This document shows, in pieces, positions 38,152 through 46,723 of a stretch of 64,000 nucleotides of DNA. Under the pieces are notes generated by a model, which did no database searches, was not told where the DNA came from, and saw nothing but the letters and a program-made list of their open reading frames with translations. Position 1 is the stretch's first letter, and every line of letters begins with the position of its first letter. The stretch comes from Castellaniella hirudinis. GTDB lineage: Bacteria; Pseudomonadota; Gammaproteobacteria; Burkholderiales; Burkholderiaceae_B. The translations under genes were made by a program, and so were the position numbers. The DNA lies in the NCBI RefSeq assembly GCF_042651965.1, contig NZ_JBHSDY010000011.1, positions 124,001 to 188,000 on the forward strand, written 5' to 3'.

Positions 38152-39282
38152 TTACTTCATCATATGGCGGTACCAGGCATGGAAATGCGCCATGCCGTCT
38201 TCCAACGGGCTCTGGTAGGGGCCGCATTCGCTCTCGCCGCGCTCCATCAGGGCGCGGCGGCCCGCATCCATGCGTTCGCCGATCTCGTCATCCTCGATCG
38301 CGGTTTCCAGATAGGCGGCCCGCTGGGCCTCGATGAATCCGCGTTCGAAGGCGACGATTTCCTCGGGGTAGTAGAACTCGATCACATTGACGGTTTCCTG
38401 GGGGCTGACGGGGTGCAGCGTGGACAGCACCAGGACATGGGGATAGAGCTCGATCATGTGAGTGGGGAAATACGTCACCCAGACCGCCCCGAACTCGGGC
38501 GCCGAGCCGGACCGGTAGTGCAGCAGGCGGTCGTGCCATTGGCGGTAGACCTCGGTGCCCGGCTGTCCCAGAGCCTGGTGGACGCCGACCTTCTGCATGC
38601 TGTGGAATTCGCCGAACTCCCATTCCAGGTCGTCGCAGGTGACGAAGCGCCCCAGACCCGGGTGAAAGGGACCGACGTGGTAGTCCTCCAGATAGACCTC
38701 GATGAAGGTCTTCCAGTTGTAATGGCAGGGGTGGACTTCCACGTGATCCAGCACGTAGTCCGAAAAATCGAATTCCGGCCGTTCGAACAGACCGCCGATG
38801 TCGACCAGGGGGTCGCGCGCGCCTTCGAACAGCAGGCCGTGGCAGTTGCGCAAGGGGAAGTCCCGCAGCCGCAGGTCCGGTTTTTCCGGGAACAGCGGGG
38901 CGTTCAGCAACTGGCCTTTCGTGTCGTAGCTCCACTGGTGGATGGGGCACAGAATGCGGCCGCCCGTGCTGCATAAATTACCCGCTGCACAATCGGCATC
39001 CCGCCCGGTCTGGCTGCCCAGCATCAGGGCCTGGCGGTGGCGGCAGACGTTGGACAGCAGGCGCACGTCGGTGCGGTCGCGCAGCAGGACCCGACCGCCG
39101 CCTTCATGCGTCAGGGTGCGCCAGTCGCCGGGGTCGGGCACCATTTTTTCGTGCCCCACGTAGCGCGCGCTATGGTCGAAAATGTGGCTGCGCTCCCGCG
39201 CCAGGACGGCCGGGTCGAAATAGTGGTGGACCGGAAGCTGGCTGGCCAGATCCGCGCCGGAAGGGATGTAAGGGTTGGTCAT
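38152..39282 (-). CDS. Rieske-type aromatic-ring oxygenase alpha subunit
   Basis: 376 residues from ATG 39282 (SD GGGGGAA). Rieske cluster ligands are Cys80-His82 (NVCRHRQ) and Cys112-His115 (LCPIHQW); the loop between is 29 residues, against the usual 15-17, and holds two extra cysteines (98 and 104). The catalytic non-haem iron site shows NWKTFIEVYLEDYHVGPFHPGL, giving the two His ligands in YHVGPFH. The family hydroxylates or demethylates aromatics or quaternary amines with help from a reductase, none of which is encoded nearby. Substrate unknown. Confidence 0.88.
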   Translation of the reverse strand: MTNPYIPSGADLASQLPVHHYFDPAVLARERSHIFDHSARYVGHEKMVPDPGDWRTLTHEGGGRVLLRDRTDVRLLSNVCRHRQALMLGSQTGRDADCAAGNLCSTGGRILCPIHQWSYDTKGQLLNAPLFPEKPDLRLRDFPLRNCHGLLFEGARDPLVDIGGLFERPEFDFSDYVLDHVEVHPCHYNWKTFIEVYLEDYHVGPFHPGLGRFVTCDDLEWEFGEFHSMQKVGVHQALGQPGTEVYRQWHDRLLHYRSGSAPEFGAVWVTYFPTHMIELYPHVLVLSTLHPVSPQETVNVIEFYYPEEIVAFERGFIEAQRAAYLETAIEDDEIGERMDAGRRALMERGESECGPYQSPLEDGMAHFHAWYRHMMK

Positions 39283-39405
39283 TGGTTCCCCCCGCATGAA
39301 TGAGACTGCCCGGAGCGCCGTCCGGACTCCCCGGCACGGCGCATGGCGCGGTCCGGGGCAGGGGCCGAAATTGTACCCCACCCCCGAACGCGGGGGCGGG
39401 GACGG

Positions 39406-39435
39406 TTTCGTGGTCCGGCGGGGTTCCCGTACAAT
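39406..39435 (+). promoter_or_regulatory. Candidate promoter of xseB-ispA-dxs-folE2
   Basis: TTTCGT (39406-39411) and TACAAT (39430-39435) are 18 bp apart. A G/C hairpin (CCCCCG-AACG-CGGGGG, about 39381-39396) lies just upstream. The -10 box is good, the -35 poor. Confidence 0.35.
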
Positions 39436-39453
39436 TCAGTCTGGAATGCTCAG

Positions 39454-39741
39454 ATGAAACCCATGGTCAACGATCAAACCTCGCCGGACACCACGCCCCG
39501 GCCCGCCGATCCATTGCCCCAGGACTTCGAAACGGCGCTGGCCGAACTCGAAGACCTGGCCGGCCGTATGAACGACGGCAATCTGGGCCTGGACGAGTCC
39601 ATCGCCTTGTATCAGCGCGGCGTGGCGTTGGCCCAGGTATGCCAGCGACGGCTGGAAACCGTCGAGCAGCAGGTCCAGGTGTTGCAGGGCCAGTTGCTCC
39701 AGCCTTTCGACGACGACGCGACGGCGCGGGACGCGACATGA
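39454..39741 (+). CDS. xseB: Exodeoxyribonuclease VII small subunit
   Basis: 95 residues. FETALAELEDLAGRMNDGNLGLDESIALYQRG (in parts) is the XseB signature, followed by a helix ending VQVLQGQLLQPF. XseB binds in several copies to XseA to form the nuclease that degrades single-stranded DNA. ATG 39454 has GGAATG-like SD bases; ATG 39463 is a near alternative. Its stop overlaps the ispA start (ATGA), the classical xseB-ispA-dxs order. Confidence 0.93.
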   Translation: MKPMVNDQTSPDTTPRPADPLPQDFETALAELEDLAGRMNDGNLGLDESIALYQRGVALAQVCQRRLETVEQQVQVLQGQLLQPFDDDATARDAT

Positions 39742-40655
39742 ACGCTGTGCCGGGAAATTTCGACGCCTGGCTCAGCAGCCGGGTGGATCACGTCGCGGCG
39801 GTGCTCGACGATCTGCTGCCGCCTGTTCAGGACGATCCTGCGCGCCTGCACGAGGCCATGCGCTATGCCGTCCTGGGGCCGGGCAAGCGGGTGCGCGCCG
39901 CCCTGGTCTACGCGGCCGGCGAGGCCAGCCGTGCCGCGACCGGGACGGCCGCCGCCCAGGATCTGGCGCTGGACGCCGCTGCTGCTGCGGTCGAACTGAT
40001 CCACGCGTATTCGCTGATCCACGACGATCTGCCCTGCATGGATGACGACGACCTGCGGCGCGGCCGGCCCACCGTCCATCGCCAGTTCGACGACGAGGCC
40101 CTGGCCATGCTGGCCGGGGATGCCTTGCAGCCGCTGGCCTTCGATTGCCTGGCGCAGATGCCGATCGCGCCGGCCCTGACCGTTCAAGCCGTGCAGCTAT
40201 TGGCCCGTGCCGCCGGCAGCGACGGCATGGTGGGCGGCCAGGCCATCGACTGCGCCAGCGTCGGCCAGGCGCTGCCGATCGAGGCGCTGCAACACATGCA
40301 CCGCATGAAGACCGGCGCGCTGCTGGAAGCCAGCGTTTTGCTGGGCGGGGTGGTGGCCGGGGCCAGCAGCACGGCGCGCGCCGGCCTGGAGTCCTACGCG
40401 GCGGCCATGGGGCTGGCTTTTCAGGTGGTGGATGACATCCTGGACGTGACCGCCGATTCGGCCACGCTGGGCAAGACCGCCGGCAAGGACGCCGCCCAGG
40501 GCAAACCGACCTACGTCTCCATCATGGGGCTGGACGGCTCGCGCGAACTGCTGGACAGCCTGCGCGAGCAGGCGTACACCGCGCTGCTGCCGCTGGGGCC
40601 GTCGGCGTGCCGCCTGCGCGAACTGGCTGACTTCATCATCGGGCGGTCCCATTAG
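39738..40655 (+). CDS. ispA: Farnesyl diphosphate synthase
   Basis: 305 residues. First Asp-rich motif DDLPCMDDDDLRRG (about 95-108) and second DDILD (about 233-237) are intact, and the chain-length residues before the first motif (HAYSLIHDDLP) fit the short-chain C15 type. It condenses IPP with DMAPP and GPP to farnesyl diphosphate. This is the substrate of the HpnCDE pathway at 60-63 kb. Coupled to xseB. Confidence 0.95.
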   Translation: MNAVPGNFDAWLSSRVDHVAAVLDDLLPPVQDDPARLHEAMRYAVLGPGKRVRAALVYAAGEASRAATGTAAAQDLALDAAAAAVELIHAYSLIHDDLPCMDDDDLRRGRPTVHRQFDDEALAMLAGDALQPLAFDCLAQMPIAPALTVQAVQLLARAAGSDGMVGGQAIDCASVGQALPIEALQHMHRMKTGALLEASVLLGGVVAGASSTARAGLESYAAAMGLAFQVVDDILDVTADSATLGKTAGKDAAQGKPTYVSIMGLDGSRELLDSLREQAYTALLPLGPSACRLRELADFIIGRSH

Positions 40656-40683
40656 CGTGGACAGGCCCTGGATTCAAAGCAAC

Positions 40684-42546
40684 ATGACTAGACTACTGGA
40701 AGGCATCCAATCGCCGGCGGATCTGCGCCGGCTTGACCGTCGGGACCTCAAGGAACTGGCCGCCGAGCTGCGGGCGTTCGTGCTGGACTCCGTCTCGCGC
40801 ACGGGGGGGCATCTGTCCTCGAACCTGGGGACGGTCGAACTGACCCTGGCGCTGCATTACGCGTTCAACACGCCCGATGACCGGCTGATCTGGGACGTGG
40901 GCCATCAGTCCTATCCGCACAAGATCCTGACCGGGCGCCGCGAGGCCATGTCCGGCCTGCGCCAGCACGGCGGCATCTCCGGATTCCCGAAGCGCGCCGA
41001 ATCGCCGTATGACGCTTTTGGCACGGCGCATTCCTCGACCTCGATCTCTGCCGCGCTGGGCATGGCCGTGGCGTCGCGCAACGCGGGCGACGCCCAGCGC
41101 CAGCACATCGCCGTCATCGGCGACGGGGCCATGACGGCCGGCATGGCCTTCGAGGCCCTGAACAACGCCGGCGTCACGTCCGACGTGAACCTGCTGGTGG
41201 TGCTGAACGACAACGACATGTCGATTTCGCCGCCGGTGGGGGCGCTGAACTATTACTTCGCCCGCCTGTTGTCGGGGCAGTTCTACGCCCATGCCAAGAA
41301 CATGGGGCGGGCCGTGCTGCAGCATGTGCCGCCCGTGCTGGCGCTGGCGCGCAAGCTGGAAGGCCATGCCAAGGGCATGCTGTCGCCCGCCACGCTGTTC
41401 GAGGAACTGGGCTTCAACTACATGGGACCGATCGACGGCCACGACCTGGACGTGTTGATCCCCACCCTGGAAAACGTGCGCCGGCTCGGCGGCCTGCAGT
41501 TCCTGCACGTCGTCACGCGCAAGGGCCAGGGCTACAAGCTGGCCGAAGCCGACCCGGTCCTGTATCACGGCCCGGGGAAATTCGATCCTTCGGTCGGCAT
41601 CCAGAAACCGGCTGCGCCAGCGCGCCGGTCCTTCACCCAGGTCTTCGGCGACTGGCTGTGCGATATGGCGGCGGCCGACACCCGCCTGGTGGGCATCACG
41701 CCCGCCATGCGCGAGGGCAGCGGCCTGGTCGAATTCGAGCGTCGCTTTCCGCAGCGCTATTTCGACGTCGGTATCGCCGAACAGCACGCGGTGACTTTTG
41801 CCGCCGGCCTGGCCTGCGAAGGCTGCAAGCCCGTGGTGGCCATCTACTCCACCTTTTTGCAGCGCGGCTATGATCAGTTGATCCACGACGTGGCCCTGCA
41901 GAACCTGGACGTGACCTTCGCCCTGGACCGGGCCGGCATCGTCGGTGCCGATGGGGCGACCCACGCCGGCAATTACGACATCGCCTATCTGCGCTGCATT
42001 CCGAACCTGGTGATCGCCACGCCCTCGGACGAGCACGAGGCCCGGCTGCTGCTGAACACCTGTTTTCTGCACGATGGACCCGCCTCGGTCCGCTACCCGC
42101 GCGGCGCCGGTTGCGGCGCCGAGCCGGGCGACAGCCTGGACCCGGTCGAACTCGGCCGCGCCGTGGTGCGCCGCGAGGGCCGGAGCGTCGCGCTGCTGGT
42201 CTTCGGCACCTTGCTGCCCGAGGCCGCCCGCGCGGCCGAAGCGCTGGACGCCACCCTGGTGGACATGCGTTTCGTCAAACCGTTGGACGAGGCGCTGCTG
42301 CGACGCCTGGCCGAGACCCACGAGCTGTTCGTCACGGTCGAGGAGGGCGCTATCATGGGCGGCGCCGGCAGCGCCGTGGCCGAATGGCTGAACCGGGAGG
42401 CGATCGTCCTCCCGATCCTGCAACTGGGTTTGCCGGATGAATTCATCGATCATGGGGACCAGAAGGCCATCCTGGCCAGTCTCGGTCTGGATGCCGGCGG
42501 AATCGAGGCGTCGATCCGCCAACGCTTGAAAAGGAATGCGTCATGA
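40684..42546 (+). CDS. dxs: 1-Deoxy-D-xylulose-5-phosphate synthase
   Basis: 620 residues. Thiamine-diphosphate motif GDGAMTAGM with NDNDMSISP, HSSTSISAALGMA, and the transketolase-like domain with FFDVGIAEQHAV-type DVGIAEQHAVTFAAG and ALDRAGIVGADG. First step of the MEP pathway: pyruvate plus glyceraldehyde-3-phosphate to DXP. A GTG at 40657 would add nine residues; ATG 40684 (MTRLLEGIQSPADLRRLDRR) fits the family better. The end overlaps folE2. Confidence 0.95.
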   Translation: MTRLLEGIQSPADLRRLDRRDLKELAAELRAFVLDSVSRTGGHLSSNLGTVELTLALHYAFNTPDDRLIWDVGHQSYPHKILTGRREAMSGLRQHGGISGFPKRAESPYDAFGTAHSSTSISAALGMAVASRNAGDAQRQHIAVIGDGAMTAGMAFEALNNAGVTSDVNLLVVLNDNDMSISPPVGALNYYFARLLSGQFYAHAKNMGRAVLQHVPPVLALARKLEGHAKGMLSPATLFEELGFNYMGPIDGHDLDVLIPTLENVRRLGGLQFLHVVTRKGQGYKLAEADPVLYHGPGKFDPSVGIQKPAAPARRSFTQVFGDWLCDMAAADTRLVGITPAMREGSGLVEFERRFPQRYFDVGIAEQHAVTFAAGLACEGCKPVVAIYSTFLQRGYDQLIHDVALQNLDVTFALDRAGIVGADGATHAGNYDIAYLRCIPNLVIATPSDEHEARLLLNTCFLHDGPASVRYPRGAGCGAEPGDSLDPVELGRAVVRREGRSVALLVFGTLLPEAARAAEALDATLVDMRFVKPLDEALLRRLAETHELFVTVEEGAIMGGAGSAVAEWLNREAIVLPILQLGLPDEFIDHGDQKAILASLGLDAGGIEASIRQRLKRNAS

Positions 42547-43355
42547 ACACCCTGCTGGATCCGGTCGCGACGGCGATGCCTGATGTGCAAAGCGGGCCGG
42601 ATACGCGTCGGATCGCCATTCAGCGAGTCGGGGTGCGCGGCGTGCGCCATCCCCTGCTGGTGGCCGGCGGCGCCGGCCAGCCCCAGGCGACGATTGCCGC
42701 GTGGGAAATGACCGTGGCCCTGCCGGCCGAGGAAAAAGGCACGCACATGTCGCGCTTCATCACGCTGCTGGAGTCGCATCGCGCCCAGCCGATGACGCCC
42801 GCCGCCCTGTGTGACCTGGGGCGGTCCATGCTGGACCTGCTGCATGCGGATGCCGGCGACCTCGCGGCCGATTTCCCTTATTTCATCGACAAGGCCGCGC
42901 CGGTGTCCGGCGTGCGCAGCCTGATGGACTACCAGGTGCGCTGGTCCGTCCACGCCCGCCGGGACGAGACGCCGCGCTTTTCCCTGTCCGTCCAGGTGCC
43001 GGTGACCAGCCTGTGCCCTTGCTCGAAGGCGATCTCGGAATACGGCGCCCACAACCAGCGTTCGCACGTCACCGTGGACCTGGAATACGACACGGTCCAG
43101 GCCGTCGACCTGGATGCCTTGATCCGCGGCGTGGAATCCCAGGCCTCGTGCGAGTTGTGGGGCCTGCTGAAGCGTCCCGACGAGAAATTCGTCACCGAGC
43201 GCGCCTACGAGAACCCGAAATTCGTCGAGGATCTGGTGCGCGACGTGGCCGTGATGCTGCAACGCCTGCCCGGCGTGGCGTCCTACCAGGTCACGGCGGA
43301 AAACTTCGAATCCATCCACAACCATTCCGCCTATGCGGTGGTGAGCAGCCGCTAG
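42543..43355 (+). CDS. folE2: GTP cyclohydrolase FolE2 (type IB)
   Basis: 270 residues. The family motifs VQVPVTSLCPCSKAIS, SEYGAHNQRSHV and TAENFESIHNHSAYA identify the type IB enzyme, unrelated in sequence to FolE. It makes dihydroneopterin triphosphate from GTP, the first step to folate. FolE2 enzymes can use metals other than zinc. The start overlaps the dxs stop by four bases; no zinc-uptake regulator site is apparent between them. Confidence 0.93.
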   Translation: MNTLLDPVATAMPDVQSGPDTRRIAIQRVGVRGVRHPLLVAGGAGQPQATIAAWEMTVALPAEEKGTHMSRFITLLESHRAQPMTPAALCDLGRSMLDLLHADAGDLAADFPYFIDKAAPVSGVRSLMDYQVRWSVHARRDETPRFSLSVQVPVTSLCPCSKAISEYGAHNQRSHVTVDLEYDTVQAVDLDALIRGVESQASCELWGLLKRPDEKFVTERAYENPKFVEDLVRDVAVMLQRLPGVASYQVTAENFESIHNHSAYAVVSSR

Positions 43356-43370
43356 TATGACGGGAAAGCC

Positions 43371-44462
43371 TCAGCAGCGCGGATACAGGTCGATCATCGC
43401 CCGATAGACCAGGCTCTGCCGGCGCCACAGGATGTAATCACACACCCCGCCCATGTGGATGGTGGCCTCCCCGGGTGTGCATTGCAGGGCAAAGCCGATC
43501 GTGTTGTTTTCGACTTCGCGTGTGCTGACCTGATCGCCCCGCCCGTCGCTCTCGTCCGCCTGCGCTTTGGCCCGTGCGACGCTCGCTTCGATGTTGGCGA
43601 GTTCCGCTTTCAGGGCCTGTATCGCCTGATTCTGATTGGGGGCCTGCCTGCGGATCTGCTGAAACGTGCCGGGAATGCTTTGGGCGAGCAGGTCCGTGCG
43701 GATCCGGCGCAAGGTCGCGTCGGGAAAGTCATGCATGGCAGGCGCCAGAAAGGCGAAGGTCCCCTGGCATGATACCGAGGACATCCCGGCGGGCAGGGGA
43801 ATCCGGGACACGGCCGGGCCCGGTACGCCGTCCGGACCCGGTGCGCCATAGCCGCCCCCCGACGATTGAGGATTGTCCCACCAGCGCTGCTCATCACCCC
43901 GCACGGTGTCCCCCAACTGGCGCGCCGTTTTGGCCAGGTCGTGCTGCTGATGCGAGGACAGCCCGGAGGCGGCCAGATCCAGCACCATGCCGCCGATGGC
44001 CCGTGACATATTGTCCGGCCCCAGGCCTGCCAGGGCCGACTGATTGACCTCCGGAACCTCGACCATGGCCAGAGGCTGCTGCAGGCGGCTGCTGTGCTGG
44101 TTCTTGTACTGCGCGTGCAAATGCGCGCCATATTGCAGGATCACCGCGGCCGAGGCGTTGGCGGCGGGCGGTTTGCCCGCTTGCCCCGGCGCCTTGCGGC
44201 AGGACGCCGGCAGGTTTTTCCAGGCGCTGACGGCTTCGTCGCGCATGCCCATGGAGGCAAGCAGCGCAAATTCCTTCTGCGATGCCTCGCACGAGGCTGC
44301 CGTAACAGGCGCACTGTATCCGGTCAGGACACCGGACAGGATCAGGCAGAAAGCCCACGATCCTGTGGCGGCCCGGCGTAGAGGCCCGGACGGTGCGGAT
44401 GCCCTGCGCCGGGTCGCCTTTGGATATCCCCCAAAGAGGTGGACAGTCTCGGGCATCGTCAT
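43371..44462 (-). CDS. Exported protein of unknown function, coupled to a lipoprotein gene
   Basis: 363 residues. An Arg-rich head and a hydrophobic segment (about 35-52) suggest a long signal peptide or anchor, followed by SCEASQKEFALLASMGMRDEAVSAW. The mature part is rich in Ala/Gln with a helical stretch (IQALKAELANIEASVARAKAQ, in parts) and a C-terminal cysteine-bearing region (FALQCTPGE, GGVCDYILWRRQSLVYRA, LYPRC). I recognise no family. The start overlaps the upstream lipoprotein stop (ATGA). It ends 15 bp from the folE2 stop. Confidence 0.7.
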   Translation of the reverse strand: MTMPETVHLFGGYPKATRRRASAPSGPLRRAATGSWAFCLILSGVLTGYSAPVTAASCEASQKEFALLASMGMRDEAVSAWKNLPASCRKAPGQAGKPPAANASAAVILQYGAHLHAQYKNQHSSRLQQPLAMVEVPEVNQSALAGLGPDNMSRAIGGMVLDLAASGLSSHQQHDLAKTARQLGDTVRGDEQRWWDNPQSSGGGYGAPGPDGVPGPAVSRIPLPAGMSSVSCQGTFAFLAPAMHDFPDATLRRIRTDLLAQSIPGTFQQIRRQAPNQNQAIQALKAELANIEASVARAKAQADESDGRGDQVSTREVENNTIGFALQCTPGEATIHMGGVCDYILWRRQSLVYRAMIDLYPRC

Positions 44463-45928
44463 TTGCGCAGCTTTTTATAAATCGCCTGCAATTGGCGATG
44501 AATATCATCCTGGCTTTCGCCGCTGATGCTGGTTTTCATCCCTTCGATGGTCACGTCGATCGCCTTGGCGCGCAGTTCAGCGCCGGGCACCAGCTCTTGC
44601 AGCAGGGCTTGCGACAGGCTCTCGCTTCTTTGGGCGAACAGCGCTTCTGTATTGATCACGTGGCTGCTCAAGGCCATCGGGTTGTAGGCGGTCGCACCGC
44701 CAAACAGGCCTGAGCTGAAACCGCCCGCCAGCACGGCGCCCACCTGCATCCAGCCCAGTCCTTGCGCTTTGGCGTAGCCGTCGGCCAACAAGCGTCGGCT
44801 TTGGCGGAAACTCCTGCCGTAGTTGCCATTGAGGATGGATTGCTGCAAGGCGTCGTCCTGCGCGAGCAGCCAATCGTTTTCCGCACCCAGCAGCTTTTCA
44901 ATGATGGCAAGATTGCGCGCGTCATTGGGCTGGGGCGCCTGGTTTGCCGCCCGCTCGGCCAGCGCCGGATCGTAGCGGCGCACATACCCGGCCAGACTCT
45001 GCCGGTACACCGCAGGCAGGTCGATCTGCTCCAGCGCATGCACCGCCATGCGCGCAATCCAGTCCGAGGTGTCATTCTGGATGGTGTCGGATGTCGCCAT
45101 GAAGCCTTCCTCGGTGCTCAGCTTCAGGTACTTGTCCTGATTTTTTTCCCACACACTCTCTGATGTGGTGACGAAGCCCGCCTGCAAGGCCTTTTTATGC
45201 TTGGGGTAGTCCGTCAACGGGGCGGTTTTGGCGGAGTAATAATGCAGCGGTGCAAATGCGGGCGCGTCGCGCACCGTCAGGTCCCGGCAGTCGTCAGCCT
45301 GCGGTTTGTAAAACGGGTGATGTCCTGCCACCATGACCAGATTGCCGCAGGTTTCCGGGGATTGCGACGCGGCGGTGCGGATGTTGAAGGTGGGCGTGTA
45401 GCCCGATCCGACCGTTTCCGTCATCGCGCTGGGCAGCTCATACAGCTCGATGATCAGTGTCGAAACACCCGGTGCCTCCAGCACGGGCCGATTGATGAAG
45501 CGGCCCTGGGCATAGTCCAGCACGAAAGGTTCCAGCCGGACCCGGTCGATATCCATGTAGCGACCCAGAATGGTCTTCAGCTCGGCGGCATAATATGTAG
45601 AGTGCTCGGCCAGCAAGGGCACATAGCGGTTGGTAAACGACGAGTTGCCGCAACTGCTGAACGGATGATTCAGGAAATCGTTGTATCGGCAGGCGTATTC
45701 TTCGTTGAGCTGGGCCAGCGCCGCCGGTGCGGCGACCAGCGGAAACTGGATGCTGACAATGGCGCCTTCCGGCATCTGCATCTGATGCGCGGCGGGCTGG
45801 GGGTTCATCCCGGCAGGCAGATTGGCCACATGGGTGGCGCAGCCGCCCAACAGGGCCAGCGCCACGCCGGAGACGGCCAGCCCTGCCGGCCGCGTCCACC
45901 CGTCACGATCATTATTTTTATGCGTCAT
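44459..45928 (-). CDS. Large lipoprotein of unknown function
   Basis: 489 residues from ATG 45928 with a strong SD (GGGAGG at 45938-45933). Lipobox LLGGC gives lipidation near residue 29. The mature protein has a mixed helical fold; distinctive pieces are EEYACRYNDFLNHPFSSCG, YYAAELKTILGRYMDID, DWIARMAVHALEQIDLP and a GAVLAGGFSSGLFGGATAYNP Gly-rich hydrophobic stretch (about 400-425) followed by a charged helical tail. I recognise no family. Translationally coupled to the next gene; together they look like an envelope-located pair. Confidence 0.75.
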   Translation of the reverse strand: MTHKNNDRDGWTRPAGLAVSGVALALLGGCATHVANLPAGMNPQPAAHQMQMPEGAIVSIQFPLVAAPAALAQLNEEYACRYNDFLNHPFSSCGNSSFTNRYVPLLAEHSTYYAAELKTILGRYMDIDRVRLEPFVLDYAQGRFINRPVLEAPGVSTLIIELYELPSAMTETVGSGYTPTFNIRTAASQSPETCGNLVMVAGHHPFYKPQADDCRDLTVRDAPAFAPLHYYSAKTAPLTDYPKHKKALQAGFVTTSESVWEKNQDKYLKLSTEEGFMATSDTIQNDTSDWIARMAVHALEQIDLPAVYRQSLAGYVRRYDPALAERAANQAPQPNDARNLAIIEKLLGAENDWLLAQDDALQQSILNGNYGRSFRQSRRLLADGYAKAQGLGWMQVGAVLAGGFSSGLFGGATAYNPMALSSHVINTEALFAQRSESLSQALLQELVPGAELRAKAIDVTIEGMKTSISGESQDDIHRQLQAIYKKLRK

Positions 45929-46090
45929 GTATCCTCCCGATTTGCTGACAATCTGCCAGGCTCGCATCCATCAGCGGCCCGGTTATCGGAAGGCATGCTA
46001 CTGAGCCCCGTGGTTGATTTCGTCCCCCAAATAGGGGAAATCAAGGGGTCCTCATCAGCGCGGCGGCGCGCCAATCCTCGGCAGGACGAT

Positions 46091-46140
46091 GCGTGCACCA
46101 CTTTGGGGCTGTTCGAAGCCTGCCCCAAAGTGGTGCGCGT
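46091..46140. repeat. Large inverted repeat between the lipoprotein and rpsF operons
   Basis: GCACCACTTTGGGGC (46095-46109) and GCCCCAAAGTGGTGC (46122-46136) are perfect 15-base arms; with wobble pairs they extend to 19 bases (46091-46109 and 46122-46140) around a 12-base loop. No T-run follows on either strand. It could be an mRNA structure, an extragenic repeat, or two regulator sites in opposite orientation. See findings. Confidence 0.7.
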
Positions 46141-46178
46141 GTCGGCCGAGATCTGATGCAAGAATCTCGGTCAAGGTC

Positions 46179-46209
46179 TTGGACTCGCACCAAATCAATG
46201 TGCTAGAAT
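46179..46209 (+). promoter_or_regulatory. Promoter of the rpsF-priB-rpsR-rplI operon
   Basis: TTGGAC (46179-46184) and TAGAAT (46204-46209) are 19 bp apart; TGC just before the -10 makes it an extended -10 type. A start near 46216 gives a 120-nt leader. Confidence 0.5.
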
Positions 46210-46215
46210 GCCGGG

Positions 46216-46335
46216 TTACTTGCTCGACCGTGCTTGTGGCGCGTCCAATGGACGCGTCCGTGGCTTCCAGGAAGGAGGCCGCATCGTGCCGGCGGGCTGT
46301 CTGTCAACATCACAGATATCCACAAGGAGTCTTAC
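46216..46335 (+). promoter_or_regulatory. Structured leader of rpsF, candidate S6:S18 autoregulatory RNA
   Basis: The leader holds a hairpin GCGTCC (46241-46246) with GGACGC (46250-46255), followed by CCGTGG. In many bacteria the S6:S18 complex binds an rpsF leader with a CCG bulge and represses the operon. Whether this leader forms that motif needs a covariance-model search. Confidence 0.35.
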
Positions 46336-46704
46336 ATGCGCCACTACGAAGTAGTGTTCATTGTGCACCCCGATCAGAGCGAGCAAGTGCCCGCCATGAT
46401 CGAGCGCTACCAGACCATGGTCACCAGCAACGGCGGCCAGATCCATCGCGTCGAGGACTGGGGCCGCCGCCAACTGGCCTACCCGATCCAGAAGCTCGTC
46501 AAGGCCCACTACGTGTGCTTCAACATCGAGTGCGGCCAGACCGCCCTGGATGAACTCGAGCACTCGTTCCGCTACAACGACGCGATCCTGCGCCACCTGT
46601 TCGTCAAGACCAAGCACGCTCACACCGAACCGTCCATCATGATGAAGTCGGTCGAGCGCGAGGAAGCCCGCAAGGCGACCGCGACCGAGTCCACGAATTC
46701 CTGA
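46336..46704 (+). CDS. rpsF: Ribosomal protein S6
   Basis: 122 residues. MRHYEVVFIVHPDQSEQVPA and GRRQLAYPIQKLVKAHYV are classical S6 sequences. S6 binds with S18 to the central domain of 16S rRNA. SD AAGGAG lies nine bases before the ATG. The C-terminal 20 residues are charged. First gene of the rpsF-priB-rpsR-rplI operon. Confidence 0.97.
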   Translation: MRHYEVVFIVHPDQSEQVPAMIERYQTMVTSNGGQIHRVEDWGRRQLAYPIQKLVKAHYVCFNIECGQTALDELEHSFRYNDAILRHLFVKTKHAHTEPSIMMKSVEREEARKATATESTNS

Positions 46705-46723
46705 TCCGGAGTTTGCGCGTTCC

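Noticed and set aside
40693..42522. Minus-strand frame of 609 codons
   Set aside because: Antisense of dxs.
45943..45958. Sigma-54-like promoter (TGGCAG, then GC after 10 bases) upstream of the lipoprotein gene
   Set aside because: The predicted start (about 45932) would fall after the strong SD at 45933-45938, removing it from the mRNA; the -12 element also matches poorly.
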